Of a DNA stretch of 5,080 nt, positions 1 through 5,080 are shown in pieces. The stretch comes from an uncultured bacterium. Lineage in GTDB: Bacteria; Bacillota; Clostridia; Christensenellales; Borkfalkiaceae. Each line of letters opens with the position of its first letter. Position 1 is the first letter of the stretch. The position numbers and the translations under genes are program-made. Where the stretch lies: contig CAKXBD010000148.1 in assembly GCA_934871445.1 (NCBI GenBank), positions 1 through 5,080 of the forward strand. Direction: 5' to 3'. The notes under the pieces are model-generated. The model was not told where the DNA came from. It saw only the letters and a list, made by a program, of their open reading frames with translations, and did not search any database.

Positions 1-1
1 G

Positions 2-733
2 AACAATTTTGACGGCCATGCCTTTTATGCGGCGAAGAGCGTTTCGGACGGTCGGCGGAGAATTTTGTTCGGCTGGAACTGTATCAAGCTCGGAGAAAAA
101 GACGGGGCGCCTTGGCAGTGGGGCGGGACTATTATTCCCCACGAGATTGTGCAGGAAAAGGACGGTACACTGAGTGTAAAATGTCCCGATGAGATAGCGG
201 CGCAATATGGCACGGCGTTGCCGCTCGCGGAAGGAAGGACGCTCGGAAGTGTCGAACGAGAGAAGGGAAATACTTCTCTTGCAGAGGCGGGGAAAGGCGG
301 AGATACATATTCGCTCGGCGGAGAGGGAAAGAGCCTCGTCCTCCTCGGAGACCTTCCCGAAAACGGAAGGATAGAAATGGCGTTTACCGCCTCGGACGAT
401 TGTGGGGATTTCGGAGTATATATGCGGGCAGATGAGGAATTAAATTGCTTTTATGCCGTAAAGCTCGAACCGCGCTTCAACCGCTTGGCATTGGATATTC
501 AGCCGCGCGAAGATAATACGAGACATACTCAGATCGATGTAGAGCGATATTGTCCGATAAAAGCGGGAGAGAGAAATAAACTGATTATTATTTTTGAAGG
601 GAGCGTATTGGAGGTATACGTAAACGACAAAGTCGCCATGAGTGCGCGCATGTTTGACCGAAGGGAAGGAAAATTCGGAATTTTTGCGCACAATACGAAT
701 GTACGTTTTGAAGATATAAAACTTTATCGATAA
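2..733 (+). CDS. GH32-like glycosidase (beta-fructosidase superfamily), C-terminal part, 5' truncated
   Basis: The reading frame is open from the left edge and ends at TAA 731-733, giving the last 243 residues; the start lies outside the window. In-window residues 4-25 (NFDG-HAFYAAK, then DGRRRILFGWN) match the last propeller blade of GH32 enzymes, where D-x-G-x-FYA is followed by GRR-x-x-x-GW. Residues 40-62 (WGGTIIPHEI, then DGTLSVKCP) match the GH32 stretch in which a conserved Pro-Arg/His-Glu precedes 'DG-L'. Residues about 105-243 form a beta-rich C-terminal sandwich, with EGSVLEVYVNDK (199-210) in place of the family's D-R-S-S-x-E-x-F-x-N signature. GH32 enzymes hydrolyse fructosyl linkages in sucrose, inulin or levan. 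The catalytic Asp, RDP and EC motifs would all lie upstream of the window, so activity, substrate and export signal cannot be judged. The gene is first in a tight series with the small membrane protein and a second GH32-like gene. It uses AGA/AGG, GGA and ATA more freely than the binding-protein gene downstream. A related propeller family such as GH43 is the main alternative. Confidence 0.8.
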   Translation, partial: NNFDGHAFYAAKSVSDGRRRILFGWNCIKLGEKDGAPWQWGGTIIPHEIVQEKDGTLSVKCPDEIAAQYGTALPLAEGRTLGSVEREKGNTSLAEAGKGGDTYSLGGEGKSLVLLGDLPENGRIEMAFTASDDCGDFGVYMRADEELNCFYAVKLEPRFNRLALDIQPREDNTRHTQIDVERYCPIKAGERNKLIIIFEGSVLEVYVNDKVAMSARMFDRREGKFGIFAHNTNVRFEDIKLYR

Positions 734-738
734 GGAGG
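732..738 (+). promoter_or_regulatory. Shine-Dalgarno overlapping the upstream stop codon
   Basis: AAGGAGG begins inside the TAA stop of the GH32-like gene and lies 6 bases before ATG 745. A ribosome finishing the upstream gene would cover this site, which suggests coupled translation. The near-perfect match supports 745 as a true start for the small gene. Confidence 0.8.
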
Positions 739-744
739 ACCGAT

Positions 745-939
745 ATGAGAAGCACATTGATGTCATTTGCGGTAAAGGCGGCGTTATTTCTGTTGATTGC
801 CAATATCGTTATGCTGATATTTGTGCCGTTCGGTACGGCGGAGTGGTACATCACGATTATTTCCGCCGGACTGATGGCAGTATTGATTGCCGTCGTCAAA
901 GTAATATCCGTTATACGGGGGAGGAGAAACAGGGAATGA
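745..939 (+). CDS. Small two-helix membrane protein of unknown function (64 aa)
   Basis: The gene encodes 64 residues with two hydrophobic segments, about residues 8-27 (ending VMLIFV) and 33-56 (from EWYITII to VVKVISV). A short turn containing PFGTAEW joins them. The C-terminus is strongly basic (RGRRNRE), and R2 and K11 sit before and within the first helix. By the positive-inside rule both ends should face the cytoplasm, making a hairpin in the membrane. I recognise no family motif. It is likely a real gene: it has an excellent Shine-Dalgarno, starts 11 bases after the previous stop, and its TGA overlaps the next gene's ATG as ATGA (936-939). It therefore sits translationally coupled between two GH32-like genes. 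An accessory role in membrane anchoring, secretion or transport is possible, but nothing in the sequence decides this. Confidence 0.75.
   Translation: MRSTLMSFAVKAALFLLIANIVMLIFVPFGTAEWYITIISAGLMAVLIAVVKVISVIRGRRNRE
921..926 (+). promoter_or_regulatory. Ribosome-binding site that sets the lipoprotein start at 936
   Basis: GAGGAG lies inside the end of the small membrane protein gene, 9 bases before ATG 936. It favours 936 over the in-frame GTG-type extension that begins at 843, because translation from 936 begins directly with a lipoprotein signal peptide. Confidence 0.65.
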
Positions 940-2972
940 AAAAGAAATTTGCGGCGTTTCTTTTGTCGGCGGTGTGCCTGTTGAACGTGTTTGCCGTCTC
1001 AGCCTGTGGGGAAAAGGAGGAGGATAATCCCGTGGAAGAAAAACTTACTTATGCCGATTTATATCGGACGGAACAGAAAAAATCGGAACTCCTGACGGGA
1101 AAGGCGCTGTATAAGGCGTCGTATGGCTATACTCTTTGCGAGGAGCAGGGATATAATCATTTCCGTTATCAATACCGTACAGGCGGAGCTTTCTCCGACA
1201 TGTCCTTCAAGGACGGAAGCTGGACAGGAGGAAGCGCCTCCATGGAGAACGGAACCATGCGCGCCGCGCAGGATACCGACGCCGTGCGGACGTTTTCCGT
1301 CCCCGTTTCGGGCCGCGCGCACGTTTACGGAAATCCCGAACTTCTTTCGGGCGAAAGAGCGAAGGTGTCGATTGTGCAGGGAGATACTCTCGTCGCGGAA
1401 TATGAAATAACGGATAAAATCGGCGTCTATCATTCTCATACGCTCGAATTGAAGGAGGGAGAAACGCTCCGTTTTATCGTATCGGGCAACGCGGAGGTGT
1501 ATTGGAATCCGACCGTCGATTATACGCTGGCGGAAGAGGTTTTCCTTCATCATACCGTAGACGGATATTACGGAGACGTTCATCCCTTTTACGACGAAAA
1601 ATCGGGAAAATTGTATATGTATTACCTTTCTACCGGTCTTCAAACGCAAGATAAGGTCGAACAATACGCCTCGCTTCTCTCCGTCAGCGGGAATTTTATA
1701 CAGTATGATGACGTTCAACTGAAAATGGACGAGACAAACCCGCCCGAACAGGAACTCTATTACGCTTTGGGCGTATATGTGGATAAGGACGGCCGCTATC
1801 GCAGCAGCTACGGCAAAGGAAATTATGCGGGAGGCTCCGTAAGCGACGACTTAATCGTCTGGAAAAACGCTGCCGAGCCGTATGTAGACGAAGCGGACGG
1901 ACTTCTCAAATATACCTGGCGCGCCTATTTCGACGAGGGGGTATATTCCGGCCGCGACCCCGATATTTGTTACGACGCGGAGAGCGGAAAATACTACTGC
2001 GTGGTAATGAATTATTATTCCTCTGCGGAGGCGCAAGGGGAAAAGGGGCTCGCCCTCTATACGGCGGGAGAAGACGGCAGATTTTCCACCCAAGCAGTAC
2101 GGCTGGTCGATTTGACGGGCAGGGGAGATCCCGAATGTCCTCAACTGAAAAAAATCGGAGATAGGTGGTATCTTTTCTATTCCGTTTACGGAACCGGTAC
2201 GGCGGGAAATGTCGGGTATCTGACCTATCGCGTGGGGGACGTCGGCGTTTCTCCCGATAAAGTGGATTGGAATTCCAAACCCGAGCATGCCTTGGAGGGC
2301 GGCGACCTCCATGCCGCGCAGCTCTGCAAAGTGGGCGATATGTGGTATATGTACGGCTGGCTCAATTATACGCCGCACGCGAACGTTTGGGGCGGCTATC
2401 TCAACCTCGCGCGAGAAGTCTATCAAAAGCCCGACGGATTGCTCGGCACCCGCTGCGACGAATATCTCTCAGACCTTCTGAATATGGGGCGCGTCGCTTC
2501 TTTCGGAAAAGAAAATGTCGAAGTTTCGGGCATGAACGTTTCCGAAAACAGCTTTATTGTTTCGGGCGATACGGGAAAAGCCGCTCTCGACGGGACTTAC
2601 GGCAGAAGCTGGCTCTCGGCGGATATTGAGCTTCCCGTTTCGGCAAGCTATGCCGGCTTTACGCTCTCCGAAGGCGGTACTACCTATTACGTCTGTCTCG
2701 AAAGAACGAACGGGGAACTGTATCTCTCCATAGACAGCGGCTCGGTAGGGTGCAGCATAAAGCTGGAAGACGCATCGGAAACCTCCTTCCGTTTGGAGGT
2801 CGTTGCGGACGGTCCGTTCATCGAAGCGTATGTCAATGACGAATATTCTCTTTCGTGCAATACCCGCCTGACGGGGAATTATACGCTCGGAATTGCGGGC
2901 GGCGGTGCGGGCGCGAAAATTTCCGCGGCGGAGGTATGTAAGCTCGCCGATTACAATAACATTTTCGATTAA
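936..2972 (+). CDS. Surface lipoprotein with GH32-like five-bladed beta-propeller
   Basis: The 678-residue protein starts with a lipoprotein signal peptide: basic MKKK, a hydrophobic core, then lipobox VSAC with Cys24, so it should be exported and lipid-anchored. Residues about 30-200 form a beta-rich region (for example GRAHVYGNPELL and KEGETLRFIVSG, then VYWNPTVDY), resembling accessory carbohydrate-binding sandwiches. Residues about 203-510 carry the GH32 marks in order: GDVHPFY (213-219, Asp214) in the place of the family's WMNDPNG nucleophile motif, GRDPD (339-343) as the RDP motif, and DPECPQL (398-404) as the EC acid/base motif with Glu400. The last blade has GGDLHAAQL, then WYMYGWL (470-476). 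A C-terminal sandwich (about 530-670) has DGPFIEAYVNDE where GH32 proteins carry their D-x-S-x-E signature. All three catalytic positions are present, so hydrolysis of a fructan-type or related glycoside is plausible; the substrate is unknown. The start overlaps the previous stop (ATGA). Related GH43, GH68 or GH117 propellers are alternatives. Confidence 0.82.
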   Translation: MKKKFAAFLLSAVCLLNVFAVSACGEKEEDNPVEEKLTYADLYRTEQKKSELLTGKALYKASYGYTLCEEQGYNHFRYQYRTGGAFSDMSFKDGSWTGGSASMENGTMRAAQDTDAVRTFSVPVSGRAHVYGNPELLSGERAKVSIVQGDTLVAEYEITDKIGVYHSHTLELKEGETLRFIVSGNAEVYWNPTVDYTLAEEVFLHHTVDGYYGDVHPFYDEKSGKLYMYYLSTGLQTQDKVEQYASLLSVSGNFIQYDDVQLKMDETNPPEQELYYALGVYVDKDGRYRSSYGKGNYAGGSVSDDLIVWKNAAEPYVDEADGLLKYTWRAYFDEGVYSGRDPDICYDAESGKYYCVVMNYYSSAEAQGEKGLALYTAGEDGRFSTQAVRLVDLTGRGDPECPQLKKIGDRWYLFYSVYGTGTAGNVGYLTYRVGDVGVSPDKVDWNSKPEHALEGGDLHAAQLCKVGDMWYMYGWLNYTPHANVWGGYLNLAREVYQKPDGLLGTRCDEYLSDLLNMGRVASFGKENVEVSGMNVSENSFIVSGDTGKAALDGTYGRSWLSADIELPVSASYAGFTLSEGGTTYYVCLERTNGELYLSIDSGSVGCSIKLEDASETSFRLEVVADGPFIEAYVNDEYSLSCNTRLTGNYTLGIAGGGAGAKISAAEVCKLADYNNIFD

Positions 2973-2975
2973 TCA

Positions 2976-3000
2976 ATTTGACTGTATTTTCAACTCAAAT
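2976..3000 (+). repeat. Short imperfect inverted repeat in the intergenic gap
   Basis: Arms ATTTGA (2976-2981) and TCAAAT (2995-3000) are exact reverse complements around a 13-base centre, which itself holds a second TCAA (2990-2993) able to pair with TTGA (2978-2981). It is AT-rich, too weak for an intrinsic terminator, and has no T-tract after it. It could be an operator or a weak RNA hairpin in the 48-base gap before the binding-protein gene. A TTGACT hexamer (2978-2983) resembles a -35 box, but I see no good -10 at the right distance. Chance is a real possibility. Confidence 0.25.
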
Positions 3001-3006
3001 AAATTC

Positions 3007-3014
3007 AGGGAGGA
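3007..3014 (+). promoter_or_regulatory. Strong ribosome-binding site for the solute-binding protein
   Basis: AGGGAGGA lies 6 bases before ATG 3021. The strong match suits a binding lipoprotein, a class usually made in excess over its permease, and fixes the start codon at the beginning of the signal peptide. Confidence 0.75.
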
Positions 3015-3020
3015 AAATTT

Positions 3021-4988
3021 ATGAAATCCATTTTCAAAAAACTCGGTTGTTTTCTGACGTCTCTCGTATTGGGCGCTTCTGCTCTCGTCGGCTGTTCGGA
3101 CGGCGGAGGAACGGGAAAAAATTCCGATAATTCCTTTTCCATGGTCGCTACTTGGACGGCGAGCGGGCTCGTCAACCATTACGACAGCAACACGTCCTGC
3201 AACGCATTCGACTACTTCGTTGTGGAAGGGCTTTGGCGGTATGTCCGTTCCACGGACGAAATTTTCTGCCAACTTGCGGCGGAGCTTCCCACTCATTCCG
3301 AAGCGCCTATCGAGGACTATAAAGACGTAATGGGGGCGGACGCCTATGAGTATTACGTCGAGAACGGCGCGACTACCGTTCCCGTCACGACGGGAAAAAT
3401 TCGCGAAAACGCCAAATGGCAGAACGGCGAGGCCTTTACCGCGAAGGACGTATGGGCTTACTATTACATTATGCACCCCACGTCGAGCAACTACATGGCG
3501 GCGGTCAAGGTCGTGGACGACTTGACCGTGGAATTTATCTGGAACCCGCTCAAAGAGCCTGCGGATACGGTAAAGGAATTGCTTCTCGCGCAGGATAAAT
3601 CGGGCACCGTAAAATACGACGTCTTTGCGGCGTATGTAGACCCCGTTTACGAAATCGTCATGGAAAGCCCCGTCAACGAAAATCCCAATCTCTGGGGCGC
3701 GTTCAACCGCTTTTCGACGGACGAACAGATTTCCGAGCTCAATATCACCAAAAATGCGTTCTTCAATTACAGTCCGAGCTGGTACATCGCTACGGGGCCG
3801 TTCAAGCTCGATACTTTCTCGGCGACGCAAATATTGCTCACCAAGAACGAATACTATTGGAACGCGGATAACATCGGCTTCGAGCGCGTCAAGCTGTATT
3901 CCTCCAACGACCTCAATCAGACGTATTCTTTGATTACGAACGGATATGTGGACTATTACGACGGGTTTATTCAGAAGAATACTTTGGAAAGCATGCTCTC
4001 TTCTAACAGCGATCTCGTCAATCTCAAAATGTATGACCCGGGTGCAATCGGAATCGTATTCAATCTCGAAAACGAAATCCTCACACCCGCAGTCCGCAGG
4101 GCGTTCCAATACATTTTCGACAGAGAGGAGATCACTCTTGCGGCAAATCCGTATGCCACGACCTCCTATTATCCCCTCCTCGGCATGGCTCCTTCCGAAG
4201 CCGAAACGTATATGAGCAAAGAACATTTTGAAGCTCTGCCCGAATATTCGCACGACGCGGCAAAGGCAGAAGAACTTCTCGAGGCGGCGGGCTGGAAGAA
4301 ACAGGACGGGCATTGGTACGATGCGAGCGGCAAGCAGGTCAGGCTGACTCTCGGTACGCCCAGCACTTCGGATATTGCCTCTACCGCGGCGGAAGCGGCT
4401 GCCGCTCAGCTCACTAATTTCGGCATAACGGTGGACCTTCTCAAATCCAGCAACTTCTATTCCAATGCGACGGCGGAAAATTGCCCTTATGATTTAATGC
4501 TGGAATGGACGGACTTGAATATGTCCTTCTCTTATCCCACCGGCTCTTATAATCAGTTTTCCAGCGTCTATTCGCAGTGGATTCACGTCGACAGATATCC
4601 CACCGATTACGAAGATACACAGAAAGCAGGAAACGTGAAACTCGTGTTCGACGGATTGGACGGAGACGAAAAAACTTATGAATTTGCAGCGTATATTAAC
4701 TCTTTCTACTCCGTAGACGAGGAAGATCTCACATATCTCGTGGACGTATTCAATACGGGCCTTGCAAATATGGACCTCGGAATTCAGTTCTTCCAGAACG
4801 TTACGGCTTCTACCCTCAACGTCGGGAAAATCAGCGGCGTGCCGCTCGAAGAATATTGGTCTAAGGACAGAAACGTGACTTACGTTCCCGCTGCGGGAAC
4901 GGACGACTTCTTTGAAGTCGCCCGTACAAATCTTGTATATGCCACTAACTATATGTTCATTAACGGCGTCTATCAGCCGAATGTATAA
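3021..4988 (+). CDS. ABC transporter family-5 (Opp/Dpp type) solute-binding lipoprotein
   Basis: The 655-residue protein begins with a lipoprotein signal peptide (MKSIFKK, a hydrophobic stretch, lipobox LVGC with Cys25) followed by a Gly/Ser/Asn linker, so it should be tethered outside the membrane. Family-5 marks appear in order: KIRENAKWQNGEAFTAKDVW (126-145), the family signature region; ATGPFKLDTF (257-266) with KNEYYWNAD after it; TPAVRRAFQYIFDREEI (355-371), matching the 'VRqAlayAiDRekI' block; and HDAAKAEELLEAAGW (411-425), matching 'yDpekAkklLeeAGy'. Such proteins deliver peptides, nickel or oligosaccharides to a two-permease, two-ATPase importer. At 655 residues it is longer than the common 500-550, with extra sequence near 90-125 and 535-565. 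It is rich in Tyr and Trp, which would suit stacking on sugars. Neighbouring GH32-like genes make an oligosaccharide the likeliest ligand, but this is inference and peptide binding is not excluded. Codon choice leans to AAC, CTC and CGC, as in a highly expressed gene. Confidence 0.92.
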   Translation: MKSIFKKLGCFLTSLVLGASALVGCSDGGGTGKNSDNSFSMVATWTASGLVNHYDSNTSCNAFDYFVVEGLWRYVRSTDEIFCQLAAELPTHSEAPIEDYKDVMGADAYEYYVENGATTVPVTTGKIRENAKWQNGEAFTAKDVWAYYYIMHPTSSNYMAAVKVVDDLTVEFIWNPLKEPADTVKELLLAQDKSGTVKYDVFAAYVDPVYEIVMESPVNENPNLWGAFNRFSTDEQISELNITKNAFFNYSPSWYIATGPFKLDTFSATQILLTKNEYYWNADNIGFERVKLYSSNDLNQTYSLITNGYVDYYDGFIQKNTLESMLSSNSDLVNLKMYDPGAIGIVFNLENEILTPAVRRAFQYIFDREEITLAANPYATTSYYPLLGMAPSEAETYMSKEHFEALPEYSHDAAKAEELLEAAGWKKQDGHWYDASGKQVRLTLGTPSTSDIASTAAEAAAAQLTNFGITVDLLKSSNFYSNATAENCPYDLMLEWTDLNMSFSYPTGSYNQFSSVYSQWIHVDRYPTDYEDTQKAGNVKLVFDGLDGDEKTYEFAAYINSFYSVDEEDLTYLVDVFNTGLANMDLGIQFFQNVTASTLNVGKISGVPLEEYWSKDRNVTYVPAAGTDDFFEVARTNLVYATNYMFINGVYQPNV

Positions 4989-4994
4989 AAAGGA
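4988..4994 (+). promoter_or_regulatory. Ribosome-binding site for the gene at the right edge
   Basis: AAAAGGA overlaps the last base of the binding protein's stop and lies 7 bases before ATG 5002. It is weaker than the sites at 732 and 3007 and supports 5002 as the start rather than the in-frame ATG at 5014. Confidence 0.55.
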
Positions 4995-5001
4995 TTGACT
5001 T

Positions 5002-5080
5002 ATGAACGAAAGCATGAATCCCGTCGGGGCGGCAACGCCCCCCGGGAAATCCAAAATTAAAAAATTTTTCGGGGTATGCG
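5002..5080 (+). CDS. N-terminus of a gene after the binding protein, possibly an ABC permease (3' truncated)
   Basis: Only 26 codons are seen before the right edge. They begin MNESMNPVGAATPPGKSK and continue into a basic stretch IKKFFGVC. A short polar, Pro/Gly-rich leader followed by Lys residues and the start of a hydrophobic run fits the cytoplasmic N-terminus of an integral membrane protein. The gene begins 13 bases after the family-5 binding protein, where the permease genes of Opp/Dpp operons usually lie, so a permease subunit is the likeliest identity. This rests on position far more than on sequence. An in-frame ATG at 5014 is a possible alternative start, and an ATG at 5076 in another frame has no good ribosome-binding site. 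The early codons contain the hairpin at 5026-5041. Confidence 0.5.
   Translation, partial: MNESMNPVGAATPPGKSKIKKFFGVC
5026..5041 (+). promoter_or_regulatory. GC-rich hairpin with GCAA tetraloop inside the first codons of the right-edge gene
   Basis: GGGGCG (5026-5031), loop GCAA (5032-5035) and CGCCCC (5036-5041) form a perfect six-pair GC stem closed by a GNRA tetraloop, an especially stable RNA fold. It lies 24 bases after the first base of the start codon, covering codons 9-14. The nearest T-run (5065-5069) is over 20 bases downstream, so it is not an ordinary intrinsic terminator. It may slow early translation or protect the 3' end of the upstream binding-protein message from exonucleases. 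The fold is certain as base-pairing potential; the role is inference. Confidence 0.4.

Noticed and set aside
65..733. TTG at 65 as the true start of the first gene
   Set aside because: The GH32 last-blade motif (FYA then GRR-x-x-x-GW) is already in frame upstream and spans this codon, so the gene clearly continues past the left edge.
843..935. Longer N-terminus of the lipoprotein starting at 843
   Set aside because: It would overlap most of the small membrane protein and put 31 polar residues before the signal peptide. ATG 936 has a ribosome-binding site and gives a standard lipoprotein leader.
1059..1718. Open frame of 219 codons on the minus strand within the GH32-like lipoprotein gene
   Set aside because: The plus-strand frame has a signal peptide and ordered GH32 motifs across the same bases; the minus-strand product is a basic, motif-free sequence.
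2973..4313. Open frame of 446 codons on the minus strand opposite the solute-binding protein gene
   Set aside because: It lies wholly antisense to a well-supported family-5 gene, has an Arg/Val/Phe-heavy composition typical of a complement shadow, and shows no recognisable domain.
5026..5069. Intrinsic terminator after the binding-protein gene
   Set aside because: The stem is strong, but the T-run is more than 20 bases downstream and the region is coding from 5002.
5076..5080. ATG at 5076 as the start of the right-edge gene
   Set aside because: It is in a different frame and has no AGGAGG-like site at the proper distance, whereas 5002 does.

Overview
The window carries part of a single-direction (+ strand) gene cluster that looks like an oligosaccharide-utilisation locus from a Gram-positive, probably clostridial, bacterium. 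The taxonomic suggestion rests on three things: strong purine-rich ribosome-binding sites of AGGAGG type, two proteins with lipoprotein signal peptides ending in a lipobox cysteine, and an Opp/Dpp-type transport gene next to glycosidase genes, as is common in gut Clostridia. GC content is about one half by eye. The sequence alone does not identify a species.

Layout: (1) positions 2-733 hold the 3' end of a GH32-like (beta-fructosidase superfamily) glycosidase, cut by the left edge. (2) Positions 745-939 encode a 64-residue protein with two predicted membrane helices; its Shine-Dalgarno overlaps the stop codon of the gene before it. (3) Positions 936-2972 encode a 678-residue lipoprotein with a second GH32-like five-bladed propeller, coupled to the small gene by an ATGA overlap. 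(4) A 48-base gap contains a short imperfect palindrome but no convincing terminator. (5) Positions 3021-4988 encode a 655-residue family-5 (Opp/Dpp type) solute-binding lipoprotein. (6) From 5002 to the right edge the first 26 codons of another gene are seen, possibly a permease; a strong GNRA-tetraloop hairpin could form inside its first codons.

Working model (inference): the surface-anchored GH32-like protein trims or binds a fructan-like or related glycan, the binding protein captures the released oligosaccharide and hands it to an Opp-type permease encoded to the right, and the upstream GH32-like enzyme processes the same substrate outside or inside the cell. The 64-residue membrane protein sits translationally coupled between the two glycosidase genes and has no function I can recognise. 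I see no tRNA, rRNA, CRISPR array, insertion sequence or attachment site. Almost all bases are coding, and no non-coding stretch exceeds 50 bases.
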